64,000 nucleotides of DNA from Balanoglossus misakiensis (Eukaryota > Hemichordata), in assembly GCA_040954595.2 (NCBI GenBank), contig CM082577.2, positions 10,354,001 through 10,418,000 of the forward strand. Reading direction: 5' to 3'. How positions within the stretch are numbered: position 1 is the stretch's first letter; each line of letters begins with the position of its first letter. Positions 12,913 to 27,304 of this stretch are shown piece after piece. The notes under the pieces were generated by a model, which was given only the letters and a program-made list of their open reading frames with translations, was not told the origin of the DNA and searched no databases. The position numbers and the translations under genes were made by a program.

Positions 12913-13647
12913 GTAAGAAAAGAAAATGGTGAGATCGTATGTCAGTCTCAGACTACACATCAAGCCAGCAAGCAGCATCAAAGTGTTGTCTCTTTCACAT
13001 TTTATAAAAGTCTTTTTAAAAAATTGACAAACATTCTAGGTCTGAAAAAATAGTTAGTCTATCAAGTATTGGTAGAATCAAATTATCGCACATATATATT
13101 TTGCTTGTTTTGCAAAAAAAATATTGTATACATATACATGTATAACCATTTTTATAGCATATGAAAGAATTACACGTCTTTGCCATAAAGGGACAGTCCC
13201 TTCAATGTCCCTTTCTGGTATGATGTAATTTCGAGCATTAACATAAATGTGGGGGACGGAACCCAGTAAGAAAAGAACTATCACGATTCGCAAACTTAAA
13301 ACTTCAAGCCTTGAAGAAGATAATGCTGTATTTGAGAAGCTTCCCCCATGGAACCTACGTTTTCCCGAGTAGCGCGATATTTCCTCCAGGGCATAGATTA
13401 CTTCGCGGATAGGGTATCTGCAATGCATTGTGGTATAATTTGCGTTCAACATAGCGTCTAGTACATCGCTAACGCACACGCTCAGAACGCGAACTGCCGC
13501 ACAACCCCCTGCGTTATTCTATCCACAAAGTGGTCCATGGGGGGTTAAACCATGCGCTGCGACGGGGTGAAGGAATTATAGAGAACGTCAGTGTGATTCA
13601 TCTTTTAGCGGCAACAGTTATAAGATTTTACTGTTTATTATTGTATA

Positions 13648-13860
13648 ACTGTAAAACGGGAAATGTTCGCAATATCAAAAGAGGCAACTGTTATATGATT
13701 AATTTTCGCGTTCTGGTATTTTACTGCATTGTTATCTGAAAAAAAATTTATACACAATTTTTTCATTTTCGTGGGTTTTTTGGGGCTCTCTGGTAGTTCA
13801 CGAAAATTTATGATCATTCGCGAAAATTTATCATTCGCGAAAATTTCCCGTTTTACAGTA
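13648..13860 (-). mobile_element. MITE, CTGTAAAACGGG family, copy 3
   Basis: Ends are CTGTAAAACGGGAAATGTTC and GAAAATTTCCCGTTTTACAG, inverted. The inner blocks are the reverse complement of copy 1 (AAAAGAGGCAACTGTTA, GGGGCTCTC). This copy has the AAATTTTC variant next to the ends, not TTATTTTC. Near the right end a short block, ATTCGCGAAAATTTA, is repeated about three times between 13815 and 13850, an internal expansion not seen in the other copies. Confidence 0.88.
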
Positions 13861-14283
13861 TTCCATCCACTAGACCTGTGACATGCCCTCCAGATAATTC
13901 TGATAACAAACGCGAGCGAAACTAGAAGACCAACAAATGAGCTTGCAATTTATCAGGTTTCAGCGTTTGCAGTAGTTTGGCGTGACCCACTTCCACCTGA
14001 AGAAAGAAGGTTAATACAGGGATTAGCCGACAAGCTGCAATTGAGTCGGTGGAAACTTTAATCTGTACACTAGGTGATTCATTTTGGGGTGGGTTTTTCA
14101 GCAATCTGGTCTAAAATGGACATCACTTTTTTGTTTTGTCACATTTTTCGCCATACCGAACTCAAACTACATTAAAGTAGGACTGAAGGTTCAACATAAA
14201 TTCCTAATAAGGTGTTATATATCTAAGGCCATTTGGTCTAAACTAGGGTATGTGTTTAGTTGTTTTTCTTTTTTGTTTGTTTG

Positions 14284-14284
14284 T

Positions 14285-14320
<36 letters not shown>
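14284..14320 (+). repeat. (GTT)n microsatellite
   Basis: About twelve uninterrupted GTT units, following three GTTT units. It is a simple repeat in the SPATA20 last intron. Confidence 0.95.
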
Positions 14321-17300
14321 TGGGGTGAATCGTCTAAAATGCGACCAGATGTCGGGTACCCCCTCTTCCCCACCCCCACCCCCAAGGGTAAACAATGAAT
14401 TGGGGTTCGCGCACTACTGAAGAGCAGTGACAGAAATGCTGAAGCCGCGATCCGATTGAACTTTTGAACGAGGACACCGACCAGGGGAGGTTCATCCCAT
14501 CTCTGTCCTTTTTTATTGCGCCGATTAAACACACAAGAATTGAAATATGAGTGTTTGTAGATGTTATATTGCCGGAATTATGCAAATACCGATACACGGC
14601 GCACCATTTACATTCGGCATTTAATCACCAATGCTAATTTTTACTGCAGTGCAAAAAACATTATGTTGCCTCCTAACATGAAAATGAACATAACTGTGGT
14701 TGTACGGAATTGGTATCTCGCATTCTGCAGCGGAAAAAGAATGCGTTTCCGTGATTCATAAACTTTAATATCGCCGTTAACTACTGTATATTGTGCATTT
14801 CTTGGAGTGCTGTGGTTAGAGTTTTATCTTTGTTCACGACATTACAAGGTGAAAACAAGATGAACTGAGAATGTGGAGACGGTGTCCTGCCCAGTTTGGT
14901 GTCATGGCCGTTTTCGTTCTTTTTTTCTGTTCATAAAATATGATAATTCACTTTTCATGAGAGGTTTTTCAACCTTGTTACTTTATGATTTCCTGTGAAA
15001 AAAATATAGTCTGTAGCAAACTCCAGAAGTAGTAGCTTTTATTCAAATTGTCTCTCGAATCACACTTTCCAACAGTAAAAAATGGGTGTTAAAAACTGTG
15101 TGTCAACATAAATTTGGAATGTGGAATAACTGACATGCATCTAACTCATCAAGGCCATCAGTGTCTGGAGTGTTTCCAAGTGTTACAAAGCAGTCCATGG
15201 TCGCCAGATTGATAATGATTGCCACACAGGGTTTGTTTTGAAAGAAACATCTGACAATCTGTCTGTATTGGTGTCAAGTGTAAAGTTTGCAAAAATCACC
15301 CGGCTGTGGATGTCTCAATTTATTTCTTATCATAGCACAGTAATAGTGCTATTGCTACTTTGCCTCAAAAGGTTAATTATTGTCTCGGCAGCGATGTCAA
15401 GACAACATAACATTTTGTCGAGCACATACTGGTACAGCCAAAACTGTACAAATGAACATGTCTTTTTTCAACTATAATAATTTTCGAAGTATGATCTTGT
15501 CCCCCCAGTTACAAAAGTTAAAAAATTTTGACTAATTTCTCCAGGCAGTCGGAATAATACAAGAAGTCTAAAACCAGTAACGGTCATCAGCAACCTTCAA
15601 ACGGAAGCTACCAAGGATATTGCCAGCTGCCGTCTTTCCGGCTGATTAATTCCTCTTCCCTGTAACTCATCTATCTTCCATCTCACTGTTTTTCTTTCAT
15701 TTGCTTTATTATCCCAATCAAATGCAGAAAGGTCATAGTCTAAAGTGCCATTTACCTCCAGTAAAATATCCGTATATGTTTCATGTGCTTTGTTATCGTA
15801 CATTATGTTTCACGTGCAAGCGTGCCGTTGCAATTTGTTGCGGTTACAGTAAAATTTGATATTCTGAAATAACATTAATATTCTGAAAGAGGTTTTATGA
15901 AAATGATAAAAGATAGCACTGTTGAGTAATTAGACTCGCCATACTATAGTTCTATGTCAATTGTTTCCTCTGGAGATAGTCTGGTAATCATTTTCTTTTT
16001 TTTAAGTTGAGTCGGTAATCACAAAGAGATAGTGGAACAAGGCCCGATGTTGTGTATTCCTCGGAGAACTGGGAAAGTGCGGTCAGTATGTCCTTGTGCA
16101 GACAGCTTTTGCCTTGTCCCAGACAAGTAATAGAACAGACCAGCAACAGAATGCAATTCAGTGTCAGTGTTTCCACAGAGTGTAATCCAATGCTGGGTTC
16201 AACGGCAGGTCACGTCTCCAGCGACACATAATGGCATCTGCAGCCTTTATAGTCGGACGCCTTGAATTGAAGACGAGCCTTTCATCTTTGCGGATTCTTT
16301 TTAAATAATTATTTTGTAAATTTTGAGTTCAGTTTACATTGAAGAATCAATTTGGCAGCCACTCTTTCCCCAACTGTACAACAACAACAACAGGCAGGCA
16401 GGTTTCCGCATGCCGTATTTTGTTTCCCCCTTCTCCGGCACATTTCCTGTCAGAAACACTTTCATCGTAACCATCAAATATGACCATGGAGCTATCCGCC
16501 TCCCATTATCTTGATGGCGTGTTTCCCAACCACCGCATCCCTGCAATGCCATTAGCCGTTTGATAGCGGCGTCGGCCGGGGCCTTTAATGCGCAGCGCGT
16601 TGAATCACGGCCTCTGAAGTACGTGTCAAGTTCAATATTCGCGGGTGATAAGTAACCGATTAGGAGTCGGCGGCAATCAATTAGTTATCGGTCTCTTCTA
16701 CTGTCGCTCAGCCCAAACATTTCCTGTGCTGGTGTATGAAATTCTTGTTTCCGTGCTGGGATCCATTTATTTTTGCTGTGTGTGATAAGAAGTACGCGAT
16801 CCCTCTATTAGGCACTTTCGCACAACCCTATTAAAAATGGAGAACATCGCATCGACCTTCAACATGAGATATTTATCGCCCGAGTGAGCTATGTCTGCAG
16901 GCATAAATTGATTGTGGGTGAATGCTTTTTTTTTCAGACTGGAATGTAGCTAACTTTAGATGAGAAAAAAAACACACAGCTGAATGATCTCTATTTATAA
17001 ACGTGTTGGCAGATTTTATGCGACACAGTTTCACTACCGAGCATAACTGGAAATAGCCAGTAATAAAATGACAAAGTTTGGCTACCAACTTTTTTTACAG
17101 CACTGTCATAACTTATGTTGTACTAGTATCACCTGCAAGCAACAATGTTGTGTGAAATTATACGATGTCAATGTACAGTGTCAGTGGGTCACATTTTTTG
17201 TTGCATGTGCACTTTTCTAAGCATGCAATATTCGCAACATCACATCTTTAAGCTTCTTTTATATTTTCTGTTATAAAAACAAATCTCAATTTAAATTTTC

Positions 17301-20300
17301 CTCATTTTTTTCAAAAATTTTCAAAAATAAACTTTAGCTCTTTTAAATTATAAAAAATCAATTAAATGTCAGGAACTGAAAATTTATCTTCAGGGCTTCA
17401 AGGACAACCACACGCAACAACTGGGCTGTGATTTTAGAAAACCCACTATGGTTTGTTGCACAGATGTAAATTGCATTTAGAGGTAGCCGTATAAAAAAAG
17501 TAAAATACTCACAAATAATTCTCTAGGTGGCCTTTAAAGTCGGCCGAATGTAAACACTACGGCTGCAACTTCGCCAACATCAGGGGCTGAAAGTGTAATC
17601 TTAATTCGATCCGCATGTTTAGCAAACGATGTGGCAAGGATTTGCCCCACAGCACGCTGACATTGATGAATGAACTTGATCCTAATACCGACAGCGGCAA
17701 GGGCAAGCTCGTCTCCCCTGTGTAAATCAGTTAAACTTCCAACTAATAGGTGTTTCATACTGACATAATGGGTTGCAGTAAACAGGCTTTTAGACTACAC
17801 CTTGGCCGCATAATTTCAGTTTTTTTCTCCTTAATATCGTTTTCATCCTCACAGCCACCCAGATGCATATTTAAAATGGCTGTAAAGTTGTAAACATGTT
17901 TTTTAAGATTCTTAGAACTGATAACCATGAAATATTTATGATTGTGTGCCATATTTCTTGTATTATGCTAAACTGACGACCACAACCCTATCAACTATTA
18001 GATTGCCCCACATGTTTATGAAATACACTGTTTTGTGAGTAATTCAATAAAGCCCATTTGCAACAATTATGGGATGAATCAGGGTGTCATGATCATTATT
18101 ACAGATTTATTTGTTATATTATTCCAAATAATCTAGTCACTACAACTTATTTAACCTCCGTTGTTTTCAGTGGTGCCTGTTTTGGATTAAAGATAAGAAG
18201 TGCGTGAAAGTGAAAGGTGGACAAAATTAAACATGGAAATGAATTAACCTCCATTTTGTGGTTCTTCACTGAACTGATTAACGAAAAAGTTCTTGCAATC
18301 GTCAGTGTTTCAATGACGAAAATGTGTTATTTCTGCACTCAAGGCTGTTTTCTGGTACTGTCCAATCCAAAAAACTAAAATCTATCACACACATTTTTAC
18401 CCTTTGGTGTATTGTGGCAATTTCAGGAACAAATTATTAAAATCTCTCATTAACTATTCGTCCATCATTGGTCTGTACTCAAATCCATAACAATACAAGC
18501 ACATCTAATTTGCATATTCCCATATTTTAATGACCATTGTGGTGGCACCCTTTTTTGCATGGCCACCCAGGTGAAAATTTTGAATGATTAGATTAGATAT
18601 CAAATTTCTGTAATGACTGTGGCTATAATTTTACACAGGTGGGACAAAATGCAGCGATGAACACATATTCTGCATCAATGAATAGACAAATAAATTGAAG
18701 TGGACCGACTGTGTAATTTGAAGGGCACGAGCCAAGAATTGTTGACAGAACTGGGATCAATATTGCGTTTTATGAGCCAGGGTTTCCGAATAGAGTATTT
18801 TGAAATACGAGTTGATAATCCCACCCCCTCCCCAAACTACAACATATTATACACTACAGGCGGCATTGAATATTAAGTCAAGAGAACTTCACAATGTAAA
18901 TCTTCAGCGATACGATCTAAAACAGGGACAGTTCGTTGGCCTAGGCAGACTTTTCTCCCTGGGGGTACAGAACCTGCTTACGCTGCCCCCTGGGGGCAGT
19001 TTCTCGGGGAAAGCAAGCGTTCGGTGGTATTAAAGCCTCTAGAGCTGCCACGATTTGCATTATTTTCATGATTTTATTTTCCAATTTAAATTGGTCCATC
19101 TAAATATAAGCTTACTTATAGGTATACATGAACACCTTATCGATGCCCGATCATGACTGCATGTTGCAATTTGAACAGGTTATATTGTATTAAACAGGTG
19201 CCGCACCGATTTAATCAGCCTCCACACAAATAGTACGCAGCTATCGTGGTATGCGTCACCTAGAGATGACTAACTGATGCAAATGCAAGTAATATGGCGT
19301 AATGGTGAATATTTGAGAGGATAGGGAAAAGATTTGAAGGATTTTATTGTGGAAAAAAATTTGTGAAATTTGGCTGCTATAGGGGCTTTAACCACAAATA
19401 AGGGCGTCCACTAAATGTCGATTTGAAGGGTAATCGCAAATATTAGGCGTCTGTTGAGATGACAGCATGAAGCCAACTGTAGCACTGAAATACAGCATCG
19501 CATCTCCGTACGTTTACGGGCGAATCCCCAAGGAATGCGCGCCCGTATTTGTGTCCCATTCAAACTAACAACATTTGTCATTTATTGTTTCAGGAAAACT
19601 AATACCCGCACCGTCACGAGCCATTAAATTTCAAATGAAGGCAATCATTTTTCATCGTCCAGTAATATTGTTTTCCAGGTCAATGATACATTTTTGTCTT
19701 AAGTAGATTGTTTGAAACGTAACTTCTTAAGTTAATAAAACCCAAATTCATCCCAGTCGGAGGCAGACAAATTAAAATTTAAAAATAAACGAGGAAGTGT
19801 CTTTCACTCCGCATTAACGAGATGTGTAGGTTGTTTCCGGTTGTTCACCCCGCAGTTGGACGTTTGCAAACACATCAAAAAACCACAGAGCAATCGGTTA
19901 CTTCACGTGTGATTTTTAATTGATCCCCGGCGACCACTCGACAGTTTCATGGGGCGTAATTCCAACACTCGACAATTCCCTCTTCCTTTCATTTCATTTT
20001 CCTGCCCTTCGTTTTATTTTTACCTTTTTTCGACACGCAATAAGGAAACCACTGAAAGCCTGGATGCGTGTCTCACCCTGACTTATCGCTGGGAATGTAT
20101 TTCAAAAGTTAAGTGCAGACGGAGACAGTCATTAGAGCAAGGACTTTTGTTCTCCTCCCAGGCAAGCATTGTGTGTAATGCCCTTGTGGCTGGACACTTA
20201 TATCGTCAGCCGGCTGCCAGACTCAAGGTTTAATTTATATTAAATCATTTTAGATGTGGAGGAAGTCAAATGAGATTCTGACTGTTTCCTGGTGTGTTAG

Positions 20301-23300
20301 AATTTATTTCATCAGGGACTCTCTCAGGTCGATGAAATCTTAGAAATACGCCTGCAGTGAGTATCACCTAGACTTGAGAAATAATACGCACTTCATCATC
20401 TTTGGATGTATTATATTTTCATAATATCTCATTGACAAATTCACCAGTGACATTAAAGTCCTGTTAATTTGAGCGGGTGTACATCAGGGTATTGAAGGGC
20501 AACCCAAAATATGGCATCCAAAAATGCTGTCACAGAAACTGTGAATGTTTTACAACACTACGGCAATGGTAAATTTATCAGTAATTACATAAAAATGCTC
20601 TTTGATAAAAAAAATGTTTCAACAATTTTGAAATTTTAAAACAGTGTCTAAATGATGTTAAGCTTGTTGTGCTGATTTCTTCAATAAAACCAGGTGAATG
20701 AATCAATGACTAAACAAATTTTTGAGAATATTTGCAAGAAATGCAAATGTAAAAGCAAACAGCATCACAGACTCTAAAGAGAAGATTTTGCGATTATGTG
20801 TCATTACCCATGTTTTCTTGGAATTTTCTAAAACATCATGCCACTTTCTTAGACAGTTTTTAGAATAAAAACACAAAACGAAGCCTTAAAAACATGCAGA
20901 CTAGGTGATATCCTCATACAAACCTTCCTTGCAGGATTACCCTCAGAAATTTCCCGAGCACGTCTGTCCGTGACAGACAACAATTAAGTCCATTAAGTGA
21001 ATACAATGTATGTATGTCGCGTATCCTGTGCTGGTTTTAGAATGCTTTGCAGAAATTGCAGTCGGCCATTCAGCTGAATCTAAAGTGGTAACGTCATTTT
21101 TTTTTTCCTGGAGAGGTTTAGTACGACAGGTGTCCGAGCAAATTAATGGATTTATTTCATTTTACTGCCGACTTGTACTTTTTAATGCTGGACGACAACT
21201 ACATGTAGGTGTTTCCTCTCCATCTGACCTACAAATTGTGCGTGATGTTTACAGTGCAGTGTAGTGTGCACATGTGACTGTTAAAAATGTAAGGCTTCTT
21301 GGGGAAGAACCATTTTATATCAGCAGGAGTTTGAAGATAGTCAGATTTTTTAAGAGTGTTTTTATGAAGGTGGGGGACAATGTCTTTAAAAGTAGAATGG
21401 TAGAAAAGATGCACGCCCTAACATTTCAGAAAAAAAGCTATTGAAAAGACCCCCTCCCCTCCCCCTCAAAAATGCTCTTTTACCCATCTCCTCCAATTCC
21501 CCCTTCGCATATCCATTGGATCATCCCTTAGTTGGTGATTTGGCCATCATTGGGTGAGTGCCAGTCTCTAGCTGAGAAACTGTTTTCAGATTTTGCCTGT
21601 TGTTTTCCTGGGTTGTCGAGTTCCTGTAGTTCCAACCAGCATTTTATCACCATGTGGACAACAGTTCATTATATAGAATAGGAAGCATTGAGATCTGAAA
21701 TCACACGCACAAAAGTGACATTTATAAAATCGTCCCAACCACTGACTCAGTGACTCTGCAGAACACCCCTCCTACATACACAGAGCTCTGTCACTTCCCA
21801 GAAAATACTACACATACATGATGTACGTTTGCACTGTGAGCTGTAAATATTGTCAGCACTTTTTTCTGTACAGATGTCTTGATTAACACCCGACAGCTGA
21901 TTTCAAGCCCATAAATAAAATATCACAGGCATTGATGATATTTAGCGGTTAAGTGATAGCTGTTCATGTGATTGTCGTAAAAAAAAAAATTCACTCACAC
22001 ACTCCACCTGACTGACACAAAGATGTAGTCCCGCGGGATTTTAATACTCCATCTCCGATATCAGACTGTTAGAATGTTCATCTGTAAAGGATTTACCCAG
22101 TTTATATCATCGCCACTGCTGCAGTAATCCAGGTTTCAACAACCCCTGATGCAGTAATGTAATAAAAATATTATATGTCACGTGGATTTCTTCCCGTTTA
22201 GGCAAGTTGCCTTGGGTTCATCTTACAAACTTAACCCCCCCCCCCCTCCCCCTCCTGGCCGTATATACACACGGATGCTACTTCAATCCTGTTGATTCCA
22301 AACGCTGGATAAAAATCGAGCCCCTGGGATGTGTTAGCATGGTTGATTGCTCCGATTTCCTGTTTTCATTATCTCTCATCCTGGGCAGAGATCAATTTTT
22401 CTAGGTCCCTAGCCGACGATTTGTGACATCACTCTGAACCGACAGCTCATCTTCGCTAAGAGAGAGAGAATAAGAAAAAGAGTGGAGATCTTGAGGTCAG
22501 ACACGGGCAGTTGACAGAATGTATTTTGTAAATGTCATCGAGAATTCTGCCTTTGCAAACATCCCCGTAAAAAAAACAGCGAGCAGGCGATCTCTGTCGG
22601 GTAGACAGGCTGTGGATCTTCGGCCATTTTTCAGATATGATGAATTCTGGAAATTCGACCTAAACACTTAATCCCGATAAATCCGCCCGATTAATTCCGT
22701 CAGATCACGCTTGTCCGGATCAGTTTATCTTCATGTCATTATTATAGCGATTTCCACGGCACGATCGCAGAATTTGCTCGCTGCAATCAAACAACGGATT
22801 TCGTTTCAGCGCATATGATTCTCCGGAAAGACTAATGACAAAACCTGAACGCATATCATGTGATCTTTGCACACAAAAAATTTCATGCGTGAGAAATCGC
22901 AAGCAGATTCTGTGTTCAAGCTGTAACAAATCAGTGAACTTCTTTCAAAATTGTTAAGTTTTTTTTTTTTTGCTCTTCGCATCATATTTGTTCTTGTATA
23001 AATCATCCCTTTACTATTAAAGGCTCTTGAATTGAAAAGTTCAGCAGTAATAATCAGTATTATCCATACTCTGCTGCTGTTCACGAGAACAGCTAATGCT
23101 TCAGTAAAGGTCGCAATTAGAATATGTGGGCAGTTTACTATCCCGCAAAAAAAATATCGTCCATGTCATGTGATCGGAATGATTTCATATAAATCTCATT
23201 GGAAGCACAACTTGTTTGGAGTTTTCAGTCAAGCCTAACTACGTACGCACAACTTTTCGAGCATCAGTGAGCAGGTAATTCAAGCTAAGTGCACAATGCG

Positions 23301-23571
23301 AAATGGCAAAGTATCAGCGATCTCGGCTGAATTCTAGTACAGATCTTGACATCGCGTTTCTGGGAGCAGCTCTGACCCGCCAGAATCCAGGCCGCTTTGT
23401 CAAGAGATGTCCGCTCCATTACTTCCACCCACTCCTTATCGTCTCATAAATGTAACGAGGAGCAAAAAAAATTTGACATTTCATTTCATCTGTGATTTTC
23501 CGTCGCTCTCGTTTATTCTGAAACGAGATGGATGTTAAGCGACTGTTCCCAGTCTGCGTGTAGATCCAAAC

Positions 23572-23632
23572 ACAGTGAAACCTGTCTAAACCGAACCCTG
23601 TCTAATCTGGACACCTGTGTACACTGAACACC
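23572..23632 (+). mobile_element. Partial pogo-like inverted-repeat end
   Basis: CAGTGAAACCTGTCTAAACC followed by GAACCCTGTCTAATCTGGAC matches the left end of the element at 59707-59869. The CAGT start and a strand-like run of CCTGTCTAA units fit pogo/Tigger-type ends. No second end is seen nearby, so this is a truncated copy. Confidence 0.55.
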
Positions 23633-24893
23633 AGTAGATAATCTGCAGTTAAAATATGTGATGATGAATTAAATGTGAATCCCCGGTGCACTTTGCACAT
23701 GCAAGATATTCCTACATTTCACATGCACAGTTGGAAGCCAGTACAAGACCAAGTTGTAAATTCCAGTACATGCAAGATTTGAAAATTCACCGAAACTGGT
23801 CATGCATACTATGCCTTTTTGGCTCTAATTGAAGAACTTGACACACAACTTGGACTTATGTGCATCATACGCTTCAGTGTTGTCCTTGACTTGATCTGTG
23901 CCTCTCTGACCCGTACACGTACATTCCCTGCATGATAACCTTGGCCATAAAACCTGGTATTTTGTGAATAACTACATATTATGTTGCAAATTCATAAACT
24001 AGATACCTGCAAAATGCAAAAATTTCTCAGCTCCTCTGGGATCTAGTTTAGGACAGCTAGTACTGTACTTCTGTGACATATAAGGTGCTGTATATGACAG
24101 AAAATGATATCCATTTCTATCGGTAGTATTATACACACAAGGTGTGTATAGAGTTTCTGATGTCTGATAATTGTTTCAGGGTGCTTCAGTGAGCAGTATA
24201 CAGGCATGGTCAGACCGTGATACAGGTAACTAAATATCTCCACGTGCAACAAAAATAATGAAAAAAGTATAAATGTATGTAGATATGTTGAATTTGTCAC
24301 TTTTAGATCCTGTAGATTCGTGCTTGATCACCGTGCTGATTATCTGGACAGTGAAACAACCGTCGCCATGGTGACAACTGCTTGCAGTTAGTGAGCTTGA
24401 GGAGTGAGACTTTCAAGGTCTGTTGGACTAGTCGGTTTAAATTGATGTTCGTAATGGCAATGAATACCGTGGAATGGCAGTAACAGTTTCGCGTGACCTT
24501 CCATGACTACTGTATGACCTCTGATTTCCAGGTATTTTCGTCCTCCAGTTTTATTTTTGTCTCATTTTCCAAGAAGTCATTGCAGATGTCCTTTTCTCTT
24601 CAAGGCAATTGATGGCAATTTAGAACACTTTACACACAAACGGAACACCTTAGTTGACTTTGTTCATTTCCTTGTCACTGTGTGGGCTTGTACGAAAATG
24701 GAAAATGCCAAGGTGTATACATCAGCCATGACAAGTCAAATATCACATTCTTCACCGGATGTCGAACACATGCATAAGGGGCGGCGTTTTTAATATGTTT
24801 GTTTTGCATTAATTTTTTGGATAAAACAGAATTGGATTTTGCTGAAGTCAGTAATAATAGTTTGTGTCAATTTGGGTTATATATTTTGTGTGC

Positions 24894-24913
24894 GGGGGGG
24901 GGGGGGGGGGGGG
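24894..24913 (+). repeat. 20-base G homopolymer
   Basis: This is the longest of at least seventeen G or C runs of ten or more in the window. It lies in the SPATA20 last intron and is followed by more G-rich sequence (GGTAGGTGG, GGGGTTGGG to about 24950), so the block could form quadruplexes. The exact length may be affected by sequencing or assembly error. Confidence 0.9.
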
Positions 24914-27094
24914 TCAGTGGGTAGGTGGTTTGTGTGTAGGGGTTGGGTATGTGCTACAGTTTACAAAGTCCCGACATACATCCACTGGTTTCACATGTAC
25001 ATTGCAATTGTACAGTCTGTGATGACCGTAATGTGCCCTCCAAGCCAAATTGTGATGCAACAGACTCACTGCCGACGAAAGAAAATTATCTGTATTTATC
25101 TGTAAGTGTAAAGGTACATGCAGGGCTGATGCAGAGAAATTTCTTGAAATTTTCAAGCTGTCAAAAGTCATACAGTGAGTCTAGCAGTGCACACTGGGGA
25201 CTACGGCCTGGGGGGAAATGAAATGACATAGTCTTCAAAAAATGTATAACACAGTTGCACCCCCTGTAGTTTATAACACTGCGGCACCCCCTGAAGTCAG
25301 TCACAGGCAGTGATCTTCAAACGATCAGGGCAAGACTGTAGGTCAAGGTTGGGTTTCTAATGTGGAAAAGCCCTTTCTTGGCTGTAGTGTTACATCCAGT
25401 CACGTGGAGATAACTATCTTTGATTGACTCCAAGGAAGATACAACCGTATCATATTTCTCTGGGATGCTGTGCATTAAAAAGCCGACATGCTCTGCTAGA
25501 GAATAGAAGGGCTCCCCCTGAACACCTGTGTAGTTGCCAGAGTGGACTAGTACAGTCTCTATTTAAATCATCCAAAATTTGCCAATGGAAGCATAGGATA
25601 AGAGCAGTCCATAGGTTAAACTTTGGAGTTGAAAATATATCATCACCGGCTGGAAATGACGAAAACTCAAACAGCGACAGGCTGTGAATGTACACACAAA
25701 AATGTCATGTAACATATGCAGGACTGCTTGAAAAATGAACAAAACACGATATCGATTGAATCATTTTTCAGAAAAGGGCTCTTGATGTCATAATTGGTGT
25801 TACAATTCAGCTTCCATTTTTACCCGCTTTGTTCCCATTCAGTCGGCCATCTGTCGAAAATAATTAATTGGTTGCGCTTTATGTGTTAAGGGGGGAATAT
25901 TACGCACATATGAAGTAGTGTGATCACTTACAAGATTGAATAACCCCCTTTGTGTGTAATGTTTGTTGGAACTGACAAATGAGACATGTTCTCACAGAAT
26001 ACCCATACTCGTATATGTACCACAGGAATGCATAGAACTATCATTTTTCTGAAAATCTGTCTCCAAGGCGCATAGTGCCTTAAAATGTTTCCAGTGTAAT
26101 TGTTAAGTAGATTCACACGAAGAGTCAGAAATTCTACTTCTGACCGATGATATTGAACTATTTGCCATTCTTTGTTGATGGCTCTGAACATAAAACGGCA
26201 ATCGTGACAAACTGAGTGAATATGTCGGACATTATTACCGGGGTATTCCATCTCAACTATGGTTTACGAGTGGTTGCATGAATTTCAAGATCTTGCTTGA
26301 GATTTTGAAAAAAAACTGTTTTAGGAAAAGATAAGAAAGTGCCATTAACTTTTCCAGTCTACATGCATGTTTAATGCCAGTTCAATGATGTGCATTTAAA
26401 AGCCCATTCATGCATTATGCTTGCACGCATGCTATTACAAGCAAACTTTCCCATTTTTTGACAGGGTCCATGTGTTGATCGTGATACATGCATTGCATAA
26501 AGAATCGTTCTTTTAAAAAAATTAAAAAAAAACAATGCTATTATTGCATGCACTTTTGAATTTGACGAGAGGATAATCTGAAATATTTGAAATTCAAAAT
26601 GGCAACCTAAATTCTGTGTTGAATATGAAGTGGAGCAATCTTTGATTTGTTGCATTGATTTCCTTGAAAAGGTAATAACGATATTACTGTGCATTTTTCA
26701 AAATTGGTTCCACGCGGGTTGGTTTTTGAATACGCACAGTAGAGAAAAAAAACGGATTGCAAAGATATTTCTGAGCTCAGTCTCCCTCTGTGATGTATTC
26801 TGCCTGAAGGGAGTGTTAAACTGTATGTTTTATACTTCCAATAGATAATATTGACTACTGCAATAATTTCACCATTTCATATCTCGCGTTGTACATTAAC
26901 AAGCTATCGATACACGGTTATCAGCGCCGATACGGGAGAGTCGATGTGTTCTACGGCTGTCCATTCAGATTTTATCAAACCATAGAAAGTGCAGAGAGCT
27001 GGTATCGGCTGGCTTTAATGATGTCAGCATTATGCAGAAAAAACAGGAACGAAATGGACTGTAGATGATAGAGATACCATGTTATACATTTGTA

Positions 27095-27304
27095 TACTGT
27101 AAAACGGGTTATTTTCGCGAGCAATAAATTTTCACGATATACTCAGCCAAAAAATGTGAAAATAAAAATTCACGTAAAAAGTTTTTTTTGGAGATACAGT
27201 GCAGTGAATGAAATAAGAGTATGCTAAAATGAATCCTCGCGTAACTGTTGCCTCTTTTTATATCGCGAAAATTTCATGTCGCAAAAATAACCCGTTTAAC
27301 AGTA
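27095..27304 (+). mobile_element. MITE, CTGTAAAACGGG family, copy 4
   Basis: A 210-bp element between TA dinucleotides. The left end CTGTAAAACGGGTTATTTTC is intact. The right end CCCGTTTAACAG has lost one T. Inner blocks GCCAAAAAATGTGAAAATAA, GGAGATACAGTGCAGTGAA and CGTAACTGTTGCCTC match copy 1 in the same orientation. Confidence 0.9.

Noticed and set aside
13078-13479. 133-codon minus-strand frame just after the SPATA20 exon
   Set aside because: No recognisable family. Its 3' part is AT-rich and its middle contains a small palindrome (GGGACAGTCCC), which suggests repeat sequence. Kept only as a weak possibility.
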